From Bacillota bacterium (lineage in GTDB: Bacteria > Bacillota > Clostridia > Acetivibrionales > DTU013), in the NCBI GenBank assembly GCA_023433505.1, contig JAEZCO010000071.1, positions 1 to 64,000 of the forward strand: a stretch of DNA of 64,000 nt. Direction: 5' to 3'. The first letter of the stretch is position 1. Each line of letters starts with the position of its first letter. The notes beneath the pieces were generated by a model. The model was given only the letters and a program-made list of their open reading frames with translations, was not told the origin of the DNA and ran no database searches. Below, in pieces: positions 53,301 through 62,371 of the stretch. The position numbers and the translations under genes are program-made.

Positions 53301-54205
53301 TGACCTTCATACTTGTATACCTGCGTGCCTGCGCCGTATATGTATTTGACATAGGTGTTCTCCTGGCCGTCAGGCGGGAGGGGAATGGTCATATCGGACA
53401 TACCCGAAAGGTCGTCCCAGATAAAATAATTCGAGCTTGCATCCGAAAAGGGGTTGGGCATCTGCGCTTCCAGCGGTATGGTAGAGGAACCGCCTTTAAT
53501 TAAATATTCATTGTTTGCTGTGCAGTTCTCGCCATATAAAAACATATTGTCGATATCAATGTAATTAGTACCTTGCGAGAAGGTAGAAGTAATGTTTACA
53601 GAGAAAAAATTGATGTCACCTTTACCAGGTTCAAAAGCGGTGACATTACCCCAGCAAGGATACATTGACGTATAGGGGATTGCAATAAAGCCTTCAAAGC
53701 CGCTGGTAATTGTAACGCCGCCGTTACTGTTGGATGTAACGGTTGAAGCGGTGCCGGTGCTGGTAACCAGGTAAGCAGTCGATGAAGCATTCATCTGGTA
53801 AAAATCATTACCCACCAGCAAAGGCCTGAACTCCATTGAGCTGCCGCTGTTATTTTTAATATAGCAGCCGTAGCCTTCGGTGTTTCGGGTTGAGTACTTG
53901 TTAGCGTGCCGACCCGTGGTCAGCATGGCAAGTTGTGAGCCGGATGCTTTCGCAATGCGGAGTTTTTCATTCTGATATTGGTAAATGGTTTGTCCATTGC
54001 CCGAATAGTAATTGATATCCTCATTCGAGCCCGAAGTCGGTGTTACAAGTGTCTTGTTTGCTTTCCCGGATAGGTCGTCCCAGACAAAAAAGCTGTAGTC
54101 GTTGTCAGTAAAGGGATTCTGGCCGAATGCCTCTACTTTAGTCATGGTGCCAAAGGAACATAGAAGCAGCGCAAAGATGATGATGCTAGCAATGGTCTTT
54201 TTCAT
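50363..54205 (-). CDS. Large secreted GH99/GH71-like protein with CBM9-like domain and three copies of an unknown module
   Basis: The 1280-residue protein has a signal peptide (1-26). Two ~200-residue copies of a beta-rich module follow (about 30-235 and 250-450, each beginning with a WDDLSG segment and ending in DNMFLYG), then a Pro-rich linker. The central TIM-barrel-like domain (~495-850) contains YYWGKPIFGYYNINDDYVMR, AGVDFLILDYTN and IIDGWNED (Glu796), features of GH99/GH71-like glycosidases. A CBM9-like domain spans ~850-1080. A third copy of the module (~1090-1275) ends in VFDNMFFYG. AAAGGAG precedes the ATG. There is no wall anchor. It probably cleaves and binds a polysaccharide outside the cell; family and substrate are uncertain. 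Confidence 0.8.
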   Translation of the reverse strand: MKKTIASIIIFALLLCSFGTMTKVEAFGQNPFTDNDYSFFVWDDLSGKANKTLVTPTSGSNEDINYYSGNGQTIYQYQNEKLRIAKASGSQLAMLTTGRHANKYSTRNTEGYGCYIKNNSGSSMEFRPLLVGNDFYQMNASSTAYLVTSTGTASTVTSNSNGGVTITSGFEGFIAIPYTSMYPCWGNVTAFEPGKGDINFFSVNITSTFSQGTNYIDIDNMFLYGENCTANNEYLIKGGSSTIPLEAQMPNPFSDASSNYFIWDDLSGMSDMTIPLPPDGQENTYVKYIYGAGTQVYKYEGQKLKISGSTDWKNIQLKTNRQATAAQTANAAGIGFYVSNQCGKDILVQPLFRDNTKAYTLKASSKFRFVNMDGWSHVETAGSLGVITVPQSFEGYILVQASSLAKSSGGDFTPGTDSLVGFSVNVCANFTNDGIRKLVFDNMFLYGYNLSTTTSNAVSTLFPPSPAPGTPSQQTVAAPSSEGSDGNKLVGIDQFNRTFETIIGEKGSKDVGMFYWLWAGQPISSGVYDMSEFIKTQSGINELFNPNSTVAPAWASYYWGKPIFGYYNINDDYVMRKHIEMLTLAGVDFLILDYTNYAFFPVAHNRLFKLLDEYQDQGWNVPKIVFYTHAHSIYTMVEIYNQVYKQNMYPNLWYNYNGKPLIIGYKELMDDYGEAITRGDENYYTKQLPTEIGNFFSFKYPQWPNEQIYADGFPYVEWVYPQPVHNDLINVSAASQHGDFMSTAFFDRTKCWGRGFDFNTNTNIAADADKGTFFQAQWNQAFKEDPDIAIIDGWNEDIGGKVIWGGSAIFCDAFGKEFSRDIEVMDGGYEDAFYLQTIKNIRQFKGLTGKNYLNAGKTVNITGAVSQWDTGTRVYKAVGTTNYGRDAYDYAGINRYSQAAPRNNIQEIRVVNDNSYIYFYIMCADNITTYDSSNNWMNIFIGTGNPAPGGWNGYDFVLNRSVNMGTGKSDITALSGNFSGSKAGEADIALNGRLMMLKVSRSALGLSTGQASGAEFYFKVADAVSNPQTIQNYYISGKSLPMGRLSYSYSGVKPSNIASAINPITDTSTGIQVYESFASRSDMQVPLVSQGTYLWQAPDSNNYKMSFNKNRLLMTKAPVNNTTEFMLYLAGSTSGMNLTGMQGVGFYVRNNTADRLLVSPLECGDHAFYMPKGKSAKLIDYGGNLSLIYDTNEYSDRSSFSVPAGFEGYITFAASDFTCMWHTGCPFTAGNFALNYFSLKMTSVGGCNEAIGNSIVFDNMFFYGAGMTPYNQSLVRPATW

Positions 54206-54228
54206 AGTCTTTCTCCTTTATTTTTATT

Positions 54229-54255
54229 TTTGTTTACTGAGCTTTTGTAAACAAA
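54229..54255. promoter_or_regulatory. Palindrome TTTGTTTAC-N9-GTAAACAAA upstream of the secreted GH gene
   Basis: A perfect 9-bp inverted repeat separated by nine bases lies 24-50 bp before the start codon at 54205. It overlaps the 5' untranslated region. It could be an operator for a dimeric repressor or an RNA hairpin near the ribosome binding site; there is no T tract for termination. Confidence 0.4.
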
Positions 54256-54324
54256 CTTTACAATCATTGCTATTGAGCATTACTTTTAGTCAGTTGTTTA
54301 TATACATTTAAGACATATGAATAA

Positions 54325-57069
54325 TCAACTTAAGCGCAAGCTTAAAATTTCGCCCTTTTTAATCTGGATAGATACATGCTCATCCTGCAGGGTAATCTCA
54401 TCCCCATCTGCCTCATTAAGGTCAACAATACAGGCATTTTTATAAGGGGACTTAATTACAACAACACCTCCGCCGTCTATTGCATACAGGCGAACTATAA
54501 TGCCTCTGCCGTCCTCTGCAGGCTTTATACCGGAAACCGCAGCACTACCTTCAACACTAACGAAACTGCCTGTCTTTAGCAGCTTGCCGCTATGGCGGCG
54601 GCCGCTTACCACGGATGCCTGATTCTTAAACAATGACGCAAAACGCAGAAGTTCACTGTCATTATTCTCATCGACAGGAATAACCGCAAGCCGGGTTTCG
54701 TGATGAAAGGTTTCAGAATATTTATCAGGATAATATGCCGCTCGCGCCAGGCAAGTGGACAGGGTATTGTTATTGCCGTTATAACCATGCTTATTGTCGG
54801 TTATCAGCATAAAGCCGCCTGCCGCAATAAATGAATTGGCAGGAACATCGTCCCTTATCACCCCTCTGGTTATAATCCCACCTGCTATGTCATTTTTATA
54901 GTGGGTAAAGCCAACCGCAGGCTTAAACGCAAAGTCAAAGCGGGGCAGGCAGGTTTTGTCCGTACCTATATCCAGTATGTCGTAGGATATAAAAAACTCC
55001 AGAGCGCTGCTGTCATTTTTCAGAATAGCTGTAACTTCAATTTCAGAGTTATTAACCTTGAGGCTATATTTAATCCATTGAAGTATACCTCCTTGATTGC
55101 GCTCCAGCACTTTTACAGGATAATGCCTGTTAGCGGACTGGGAAAGGATAAATTCACCCATCTGCCATGCTGACATGTCATGGCTCTGCTCTACATTGTA
55201 AACAATGTTTGCTGTAGGAGTGCATATAAGCTCTTTCCCTGTTTTTTTGTCTATAAGGGAGGTTAGCTCCAGAGTGATATCGTCAAATACTGCTTTTATA
55301 GTATTGTTTTCCAGGACATTGTTGTAGGGGACGTTTTCCCGATGATACTTGTTACCGCTTGAAAGCACCGGATTACCCATTTCGTTCACCGAAAGTACCA
55401 CCGTTGTATACCCAAATGCAGGGATTACCGTTTCGACATTTAGCGTAAAATGTTGATAGAACCAGCTTTCATCGCCACTTGTAATGCTAAAGGGAATGTT
55501 GTTACCCTTTTCATCTGTCACCCTGGCACGGTTTGTTTCATGAGGCCATGACCAGACTACTATCTGATGTACGCCCCTGCTTTCATAAGGGGTGGTGTTA
55601 AACAGATGATAAATCCTCACCTTACCCTGCCCACGTTCAGTAGCGCTGATGCCATAACGGAATGCTTGTTCTCCTGCGCCTGCTCCGTTGGAATTGCCAT
55701 CGGGGTTATCATCGGTAATGATATCAGAAGTATCAATATTATCAGAAATGGCGAGCAACGCATTCTTTGCCGCTACATTCGCATACCCGGCTGCTTCCTG
55801 AAAACAGCCAAGTGCGTACTCACGGGTGTCTATAACGCCCGAACCGGGCAGAACATCATGAAACTGGTTTTGCAGCACCCGGCGCCAACCCTTTTCCATG
55901 CCGTAAGCAGTGTAAGTTTCCTTCCCCAGCATGCGTGCAAAGGAGGTGAGTACCTCTGCATCATACATGCGTTGTTCGCCTATACGGTTGGCCATTTTAA
56001 TGCGGGACTGTGATGTGTAACAGCCTTGAAAAATATAGTTAAAATCTTTTTCTATAATGGGAAGTTTATCGCCAAACTCTCTATCTACACGTTCAAAATA
56101 TCCTTTAAGCGTGCCGAATTCAAATTTTGGAGCAAGGGGCCAGGTTGCGTATTCCATAATCCGCTCGATGTCTCTTCTGGATGGGCCGCCGCCATGATCG
56201 CCAATACCGTAGAGCTTAGGCATGATATTGGTTTTGGAGGTGTGGCAGATATCGGGGCAGCTCTCTATGATATCCGGCTCGATAACAGCGCTATACCAAA
56301 GAGAGTCCTCATATGCTATAACGCTTGCTCCTGACGGGCTTTTCCACTTAAATAAAAAATGCCCGGATTGAAATCCACGACAATAATAAAAATACTTAAT
56401 ACCGCCTTTGTTTAAAAACTCAGGAATATTTTGAGAGTGACCAAAAGTGTCAGGTTCGAAATCTATTACCAAATCTTCGTGTTTTATCCCAAACATTTTG
56501 TTCATATATTTTTTTGTATAAAGTATATGATGAGCTATGCTTTCGCCGCCGGGCATATTCTGATCCGCTTCAACCCACGAGGCTGCCGTAACCTCCCAGC
56601 GCCCTTCCTCAATTCTTTGACGGATTTCAGGCAGCATATAGGGGGCATATTCTTCAATAATTGCATACATGGCTGCCTGTGATTGAGAGAACACAAATTG
56701 AGGATATTCGCGCAATAAATCCAGCATGGTGCGGAAGGTGTCCACAACTGTGGTGACTGTCTCGCTAAAGTCCCAGCACCAATTAATATCAATGTGTGCA
56801 TGAGCCACCATATACATAGTATATTCCTTTGCAAAAGGAACCAGCTTTTGAAGCATTTCCTCCGCCTTGAGAGTGTTTTCTTTAACTATGCCTCCATTTT
56901 CTTCAAAGCATTTAAATATGAAATCCACTGTGTTTAAAAACTCAATAGAGGGCTCAATGCCTTTTGATACAAAAAGTTTCTGTAAATAAGTAAGCTGTAC
57001 AATTATACGGTTAGACCATTTACTGCCCCGGTTTTGGCGCAGCAAATGCAGCTTTTCATTAAAATTCAT
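54325..57069 (-). CDS. GH38 alpha-mannosidase (second, distinct)
   Basis: This 914-residue protein has an N-terminal helical extension (~1-80) as in long bacterial and eukaryotic-type alpha-mannosidases. VAHAHIDINWCWDF (88-101) gives the zinc-binding HAHID motif, and DFEPDTFGHSQNIPEFL supplies the likely nucleophile Asp207. IGDHGGGPSRRDIERIM near 285 and NQFHDVLPGSGV near 400 are further GH38 hallmarks. A beta-sandwich C-terminal half follows. There is no signal peptide. AGGAG precedes the ATG. It is far diverged from the GH38 in unit B, so the two probably cleave different linkages. It precedes the large secreted GH gene and follows rhaA in the same direction. Confidence 0.93.
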   Translation of the reverse strand: MNFNEKLHLLRQNRGSKWSNRIIVQLTYLQKLFVSKGIEPSIEFLNTVDFIFKCFEENGGIVKENTLKAEEMLQKLVPFAKEYTMYMVAHAHIDINWCWDFSETVTTVVDTFRTMLDLLREYPQFVFSQSQAAMYAIIEEYAPYMLPEIRQRIEEGRWEVTAASWVEADQNMPGGESIAHHILYTKKYMNKMFGIKHEDLVIDFEPDTFGHSQNIPEFLNKGGIKYFYYCRGFQSGHFLFKWKSPSGASVIAYEDSLWYSAVIEPDIIESCPDICHTSKTNIMPKLYGIGDHGGGPSRRDIERIMEYATWPLAPKFEFGTLKGYFERVDREFGDKLPIIEKDFNYIFQGCYTSQSRIKMANRIGEQRMYDAEVLTSFARMLGKETYTAYGMEKGWRRVLQNQFHDVLPGSGVIDTREYALGCFQEAAGYANVAAKNALLAISDNIDTSDIITDDNPDGNSNGAGAGEQAFRYGISATERGQGKVRIYHLFNTTPYESRGVHQIVVWSWPHETNRARVTDEKGNNIPFSITSGDESWFYQHFTLNVETVIPAFGYTTVVLSVNEMGNPVLSSGNKYHRENVPYNNVLENNTIKAVFDDITLELTSLIDKKTGKELICTPTANIVYNVEQSHDMSAWQMGEFILSQSANRHYPVKVLERNQGGILQWIKYSLKVNNSEIEVTAILKNDSSALEFFISYDILDIGTDKTCLPRFDFAFKPAVGFTHYKNDIAGGIITRGVIRDDVPANSFIAAGGFMLITDNKHGYNGNNNTLSTCLARAAYYPDKYSETFHHETRLAVIPVDENNDSELLRFASLFKNQASVVSGRRHSGKLLKTGSFVSVEGSAAVSGIKPAEDGRGIIVRLYAIDGGGVVVIKSPYKNACIVDLNEADGDEITLQDEHVSIQIKKGEILSLRLS

Positions 57070-57107
57070 TTATTCGCTCCTGTTACCTCTGTACATTTTT
57101 GTAAATC

Positions 57108-58376
57108 CTATTTCACATTTCTTTTCAGTTGTACTTTGTTTTCATATCTTTCCATGTCTTCCATCCACGAAATTCCCACACCTGCATCTGCAGACATGCA
57201 AAGATAATCCCAGACTGCATTTACCGGAAGATTATTAAACTCACTCATCAATGCCAAGCGGCGGGTAAGATTACCTTTTCTCTCTGCTTCCTTTATCAGG
57301 TGGCTAGGCTCCAGCAGCACCTCAAGAAGTGTTTTCCCTGCAGCCCGAAGTCCTATAATCCAGGCAGATACGCGGTTTATTGTAGCATCGAAATAATCCA
57401 GTCCCAGCGCTACATTTTTATCAAATAGATCCTGTCTTTTTATTTCCTGGAGCACCGCCCGCAAATCATCGCTTTGAATCAGACAATGGTCACTGTCCCA
57501 GCGGATTCCTCTCGTCAGATGCAACATAATGGAATCCACAAACGGGTGAAGAGCCGTAATTTTATCTGCAATATTTTCTGATGGATGATAGTGCCCTGTA
57601 TCCATTGTAATTCCTACGTTGTGTTTTGCTGCATAACCGGCATAAAAATCATGTGAGCCGACAACAAAACTCTCCGTCCCTATACCAAACACTTTTCCTT
57701 CCAGTACATCGCACATATTATTACGATCATAGGGTATCTGCAGAATCTGATCCAAGGAATTTTCCAAACGTTTGCGGTAGGCACTGCGATCTGCAGGCAA
57801 ATCCTTAGTCCCATCCGGCACCCAGGTATTGTTGATGCAGAGCTGTCCGAGTTCTTTACCTATCTCGTTGGCAATTTTTCTACCGCCAATACCGGCTTTA
57901 ATCCAATATTTACGGACATCTTCATCCTCAGATGCCAGCGAGCATCCATTCCTCATCATCGCATGGGTAAAGTAGGATACATTAAAATCTATCCCGTAGC
58001 CTCCAGCCCTGGCCCAATCAATCCATGGGCGGAAGTCTTCGGTATCCAGCTCATTTCTTTCTTTCTTTACTTTAGGTTCTGCATACATGCTATGTAAATT
58101 TATCTTATGCCTGCAGGGAGAATATTTGAACGCCTGCTCAAGATCCTGGCGCATTTCGCTGCCGTTTGTAGATCTTCCCGGATAATTTCCCGTTACCACA
58201 TTCTCACTATGCAACCCCTCGGATCCCTCGAACCCCCTCACATCATCGCCTTGCCAGTTATGAACCGAGATGGGGATGGTTTTAAATTTTTCTATGGCCG
58301 CGGCTACATCCACTCCAAGCTCAGCATACACCTTTTTTGCATTTTCATAATTGTTAAGAATCAATTCCTTATTCAT
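57108..58376 (-). CDS. rhaA: L-rhamnose isomerase
   Basis: The 422-residue protein matches RhaA over its length (usual ~420). It includes the HNWQGDDVRGFEG segment near 40, FNVSYFTHAMMRNGCSLAS, IGTESFVVGSHDFYAGYA, GITMDTGHYHPSENIADKI (metal-binding Asp/His) and RGIRWDSDHCLI. It converts L-rhamnose to L-rhamnulose in the cytoplasm. I chose ATG 58376 (GGGGAGG eight bases upstream) over an in-frame start at 58418. It lies next to the GH78 alpha-L-rhamnosidase gene and an esterase gene, so it handles the released rhamnose. Rhamnulokinase and rhamnulose-phosphate aldolase genes are not in the window. Confidence 0.97.
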   Translation of the reverse strand: MNKELILNNYENAKKVYAELGVDVAAAIEKFKTIPISVHNWQGDDVRGFEGSEGLHSENVVTGNYPGRSTNGSEMRQDLEQAFKYSPCRHKINLHSMYAEPKVKKERNELDTEDFRPWIDWARAGGYGIDFNVSYFTHAMMRNGCSLASEDEDVRKYWIKAGIGGRKIANEIGKELGQLCINNTWVPDGTKDLPADRSAYRKRLENSLDQILQIPYDRNNMCDVLEGKVFGIGTESFVVGSHDFYAGYAAKHNVGITMDTGHYHPSENIADKITALHPFVDSIMLHLTRGIRWDSDHCLIQSDDLRAVLQEIKRQDLFDKNVALGLDYFDATINRVSAWIIGLRAAGKTLLEVLLEPSHLIKEAERKGNLTRRLALMSEFNNLPVNAVWDYLCMSADAGVGISWMEDMERYENKVQLKRNVK

Positions 58377-58430
58377 TAATATGACCTCCCCTAATTTAAA
58401 TTTGATTTCTGTTATCAAATTATTAATATC

Positions 58431-59555
58431 TTAAACAGCCTTTAAATCATTAACCTCCGTATTTTCCGGAATCAGACACCGGGCAACCGTTTGTGCATAT
58501 ATGCGTGCGAAAAAATCATTTGGATGATTCACTCCATTACCATTCATATCTTCATAACGCTTCCTTCTCAAAAGATACGCCTGTACTTTTGTAACCGGAG
58601 CAATTGCAGTTCCTTCCATATCCCGCACAATATTTTCCAGACCCGTTTGGTATTGGGGCTGCAGATTTGTCCAACCTTGGCAATCCGGATTGGGAATACT
58701 GGGAGAAATCAGAATAAACTCAGCCTTTGGGTTTTTAAAGCGTGTAGTTTCAATTATAGAGCGTATATTTTGCTCATACTCATTTACTGTGATATTTGCT
58801 CCGGAGTCATTCATTCCGAAACCAATCACTACCAAATCCGGAGCATAATCCGCTACATACTTGCCGGCATTGCGCTTACCCCATTCGCTGTCCTTCCCTC
58901 CAACAGCCATATTCTTTTCGGTGATGGCCTGATAACCATATACAATTCTTAACTTTTCTGTTACCATCTCTGTGAATACAGGCATATAGGGCCGAATCAT
59001 GTTGCGCCCGCTTGCCTCACAGCCTTCGACAATACTATCGCCGAAGTATACAATTAACAAGGGTTCTTTTTTTTGAAGCTTCATTACGGTGTTAATCAAC
59101 TTGTCACCTGCGTATTCCGGTTTTTCTCCCTCCCATACATCCGTGTGAGAATAGGTAACTGCAAGCTGCATCCTGGAAAATACACTTCCATCAGCATATA
59201 GGACAAACCTGCCCGGTGCATTGACACTGGAGATAGGAATAGATGCGGGCTGAGGCAGATAGTAATCGTTATAGTGCCACACTGGTATACTGCCGTCATG
59301 AGTCAAACGAAGACAAAAATCTTCAACAATATAATCCTTCCCTTCTATATATTGTTTTACATAGTCGGCGGAAAAAACTGAGAATATTTTATCAGGTTTG
59401 TATAAAAGCGGTGCGGGATCAATCGCTCCGGTAACGGGGTTTGGCACAAACATTACAGACTCATTATAAACAATTCCATTCCCCCATATTGGCATCATAT
59501 AATTATCAAGGCTATATCGGTTATATTCAGGAAGCTTGTTCCTTTGTCTATCCAT
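58431..59555 (-). CDS. Cytoplasmic SGNH/GDSL esterase
   Basis: The start is taken at ATG 59555 (AGGTG seven bases upstream); another ATG two codons earlier is too close to the site. The 374-residue protein has an N-terminal domain (~15-150) that matches the linker domain of the secreted esterase at 46232 (IWGNGIVYNESVMFV here, LWQGNTMYNESLLLV there). The SGNH hydrolase domain has FGDSIVEG near 172, GFGMNDSG near 248 and VNHPNDF near 341, supplying Ser, Asn/Gly and Asp/His. There is no signal peptide, so it should deacylate imported oligosaccharides. It lies between the GH78 gene and rhaA in one run. Confidence 0.88.
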   Translation of the reverse strand: MDRQRNKLPEYNRYSLDNYMMPIWGNGIVYNESVMFVPNPVTGAIDPAPLLYKPDKIFSVFSADYVKQYIEGKDYIVEDFCLRLTHDGSIPVWHYNDYYLPQPASIPISSVNAPGRFVLYADGSVFSRMQLAVTYSHTDVWEGEKPEYAGDKLINTVMKLQKKEPLLIVYFGDSIVEGCEASGRNMIRPYMPVFTEMVTEKLRIVYGYQAITEKNMAVGGKDSEWGKRNAGKYVADYAPDLVVIGFGMNDSGANITVNEYEQNIRSIIETTRFKNPKAEFILISPSIPNPDCQGWTNLQPQYQTGLENIVRDMEGTAIAPVTKVQAYLLRRKRYEDMNGNGVNHPNDFFARIYAQTVARCLIPENTEVNDLKAV

Positions 59556-59616
59556 ACACATACACCTAATTATGCAGCTTTTTTACACAAAATTTATGCG
59601 CAGCAGGAAAGCCCGG

Positions 59617-62163
59617 TCAGATCGTACTGCTCCAGTGATGAAATCCGCCGCCGACAATCTGAAGCCCGTCAGATGTCATAACTTCAGCGATTACACCAAA
59701 AGGAATGGTCACGTATAGATGTATCTGCCCATACCTTTTACACCAGCGGACAATAATATCTCCCATCACCGTTTCAACAACCGCCTGTACAGATAACAAT
59801 TTTTCAGGCATATAAGGATGTATGGAAACGCGCCGGTATCCGGGTTCCAGAGGCTTGATTCCGGCAAGGTAGGCATAGAACCAATATCCTACCGCCCCAT
59901 ACATTGGGTGGTTATGAGAGTTCATGGTTGCGTTTTTCTTTAGTTCGAAACGTTCCCAGATGGTGGTTGCCTCCTGCTGTATCGTAAACCCGAAAGAGGG
60001 ATATTCCTCCCGTGTGATTAGTGTCCAAGCATCTTCAATATAACCATACTTTGTTAAGACATCCATCATATAGCGTGTGCACAAATTGCCGGTTGTGAAG
60101 AGATAATTGTGCTCGGACAGATTTCGATGAAGTACATCCGCTGCCTTTTGCATACCTTCTGAAGGAAGAATTCCCAGCCATAGAGCAAACGACTGGCTGC
60201 CTTGCGAACCGCTTCCTACTTTTCCTGTTTCTTTATCCCACCATTTTTTCAAGAATGCTTCCTTTATCTGACCAGCTTTTTTCTCAAATAATACTGCTTC
60301 ATTTGTTTTTCTCAAAAGGCCGGCCATCCGTGAAAGCAGCTTTGTATTAAAATAGAAGTAGCCGGTGGACATCAGCATTCCCGGGGTTTCTGTGGAAATG
60401 ACGCCGTCCTCGCCTTCACAGGCATAAGCAGGGCTTGCCCAATCGCCATAGTAGCTGTATTGCACTATATAATTTTCACTTTTGCTTTCCAGGAAATTAT
60501 TCCACGCTTTAAACCCTTCATATCCTTCAGCAATCACTTCAATATTGCCGGTATGCATATAAGCTTCCCAGGCTGCAATCAGAAAAGCGGAGCATACCGG
60601 ATCTGCAGGCCTGGCCCCAAAAGCAAAGGGAGCTGTACAAGTAATGGCACCGTCGGTATCCTGCACGTCTAGAATATCTCGTACCACCTTCGGGAAAAGC
60701 CTGCCAATGTCAAAGTTGTAGGGCGTTTCCTCATATCTGACCGTTCCGTCGTTCAACCAGCCCATCCGCTCATCCCTTTGGGGGCAATCTGTCAGAATGC
60801 TGTGAATATTTGCCTTTTCTGTTTGCACTACATTTTTTTGAATGGCATTCACAATTGCACTGCCACAGCGGAAGCTGCTTCGTGTTGCTATATCTGTATA
60901 AAGGCTGACGGCACAAATGTCATCCTTTCCCATTGGTTCACCATATCCGGTGATTTCTGCATATCTGAAGCCATGATATGTGAATTTCGGCTGCCAGAAT
61001 TCCCCGTCCCTGCCATTACCAGCAGCAATATATCTGTCAATACAGGCGGCATTACGCAGATTCGGCAAATAGAGGGTGCCGTCTTCATCAAGAAATTCCA
61101 TATGTGAAATTGTAATTGTCTGACCTGGCTCCATGTTTAAAGGAAGACGTATCCTGACGACACCGGCAATATTCTGCCCAAAATCCACTCCGTAGGTACC
61201 TGCCTTTATCTCACTTACGCATATTGCCGGATACACCTCCTGGGTGCGCACCGGCTCCAATGTCTGCACTGTCATTACTCCGCCCGGGTCTTTCACAATG
61301 CGGACCGGAATGCTTCCTTCTTCCAGCGCTCCCGGCATTGTCCACCCTTCAATCTCTTTGGCAGGTTCATAGGTTTCTCCCATGAAAATATTGCTGTAGG
61401 TTATACCGCCATATTGGTATTTCCAGCTTTCATCAGTATAAACCCACTCTTCTTCCCCATCCTGATAGCGTATTTTAAGTGCTGCACTCAACTGAGAAAT
61501 TCCTGTAAAATCCGGAATGCGGTTTGTAAGCTTATAACACACATTATAGGTGGAGCGCCAGCCTGCTGCTACCTGTACCCCAACCCGATTCTCTCCCTGT
61601 AAAAGACCGCTTATACAGGGAATTACCGTGTAGTAGCACCTCTTCTCATACTCCGAGGTTGCCGGATTCATATAAACTTCTTCGTTAAGTTCTTTTCCAT
61701 TGATAAATATTCGCTGATATCCAATACCGCAAACAAACATGCATGCAGTTTCAATCTCCCTTTTGACTTCAAAGGATCTACTGAAGTAAATGACTTTATC
61801 CTCCTGCGGCTGCATCTCCCCAATCCATTGTGCAGGCCATTTTTCCAATGTCCCGTAATAGAAAGCCCTTTCCACAGGTTGGCTTATATTACCTAGTCCA
61901 TCCCTTACCTGAAGGATTAAGATGTTCTTTTCTCCGGGTAAAAAAGCTTCTCCCTTATATACAGCCTTCTGCTCATCGGTTTCCACCCATCCGGTGTCCC
62001 ACAAATCTTGGTTTCTGCAGCGCACCGCTATCCGGTATGCTGCCTGGGTGGCGCCGGTTGAATTTATTGCCCATGTAATGGATGGCGATTGCCCTTCAAT
62101 AATGCAATAGCCATCCTCAACAATATTACCGTATTCTATACATATCCTATATGGTTTTATCAT
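59617..62163 (-). CDS. GH78 alpha-L-rhamnosidase
   Basis: The 848-residue cytoplasmic protein has the GH78 domain order: a fibronectin-like N-terminal domain, then a sugar-binding sandwich from ~110 (WPAQWIG, FEVKREIETACMFVCGIGYQ, RIFINGKELN). A second sandwich (~285-410) follows, with VYPAICVSEIKAGTYGVDFG and FTYHGFRYAEI. The (alpha/alpha)6 barrel carries TDCPQRDERMGWLNDG at 458-473; Glu465 in DCPQRDER is the expected general acid. SFGFTIQQEATTIWERFE near 735 and a C-terminal sandwich complete the match. GGAGG precedes the ATG. It removes terminal rhamnose from imported oligosaccharides; rhaA is two genes downstream. Confidence 0.95.
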   Translation of the reverse strand: MIKPYRICIEYGNIVEDGYCIIEGQSPSITWAINSTGATQAAYRIAVRCRNQDLWDTGWVETDEQKAVYKGEAFLPGEKNILILQVRDGLGNISQPVERAFYYGTLEKWPAQWIGEMQPQEDKVIYFSRSFEVKREIETACMFVCGIGYQRIFINGKELNEEVYMNPATSEYEKRCYYTVIPCISGLLQGENRVGVQVAAGWRSTYNVCYKLTNRIPDFTGISQLSAALKIRYQDGEEEWVYTDESWKYQYGGITYSNIFMGETYEPAKEIEGWTMPGALEEGSIPVRIVKDPGGVMTVQTLEPVRTQEVYPAICVSEIKAGTYGVDFGQNIAGVVRIRLPLNMEPGQTITISHMEFLDEDGTLYLPNLRNAACIDRYIAAGNGRDGEFWQPKFTYHGFRYAEITGYGEPMGKDDICAVSLYTDIATRSSFRCGSAIVNAIQKNVVQTEKANIHSILTDCPQRDERMGWLNDGTVRYEETPYNFDIGRLFPKVVRDILDVQDTDGAITCTAPFAFGARPADPVCSAFLIAAWEAYMHTGNIEVIAEGYEGFKAWNNFLESKSENYIVQYSYYGDWASPAYACEGEDGVISTETPGMLMSTGYFYFNTKLLSRMAGLLRKTNEAVLFEKKAGQIKEAFLKKWWDKETGKVGSGSQGSQSFALWLGILPSEGMQKAADVLHRNLSEHNYLFTTGNLCTRYMMDVLTKYGYIEDAWTLITREEYPSFGFTIQQEATTIWERFELKKNATMNSHNHPMYGAVGYWFYAYLAGIKPLEPGYRRVSIHPYMPEKLLSVQAVVETVMGDIIVRWCKRYGQIHLYVTIPFGVIAEVMTSDGLQIVGGGFHHWSSTI

Positions 62164-62280
62164 AATGCCTCCGGATTATAATGCCTCTGTTCAAAAGGAA
62201 TTTTTCTACTAAATAAAGATTGAGTAGTGCTGACTTAACTTTAACGCCGTTTATCAAGTTTAGCTTGTGAAGCTGTCAGG

Positions 62281-62329
62281 TAAACCGGAAAGCCCGCTGT
62301 CATAATTGACAGTTGGGCTTTCCGGTTTA
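62281..62329. terminator. Long hairpin after the binding-protein gene (terminator or mRNA stabiliser)
   Basis: TAAACCGGAAAGCCC and CTGTCA pair with TGACAG and GGGCTTTCCGGTTTA around a TAAT loop: a 21-bp stem with one small bulge. No T tract follows on either strand. It lies 43 bp after the stop of the binding-protein gene (62372) and before the GH78 gene. Confidence 0.7.
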
Positions 62330-62371
62330 TAGCCTGCAGTTTGTATTTACATATTTAACTCACGGGTACTA

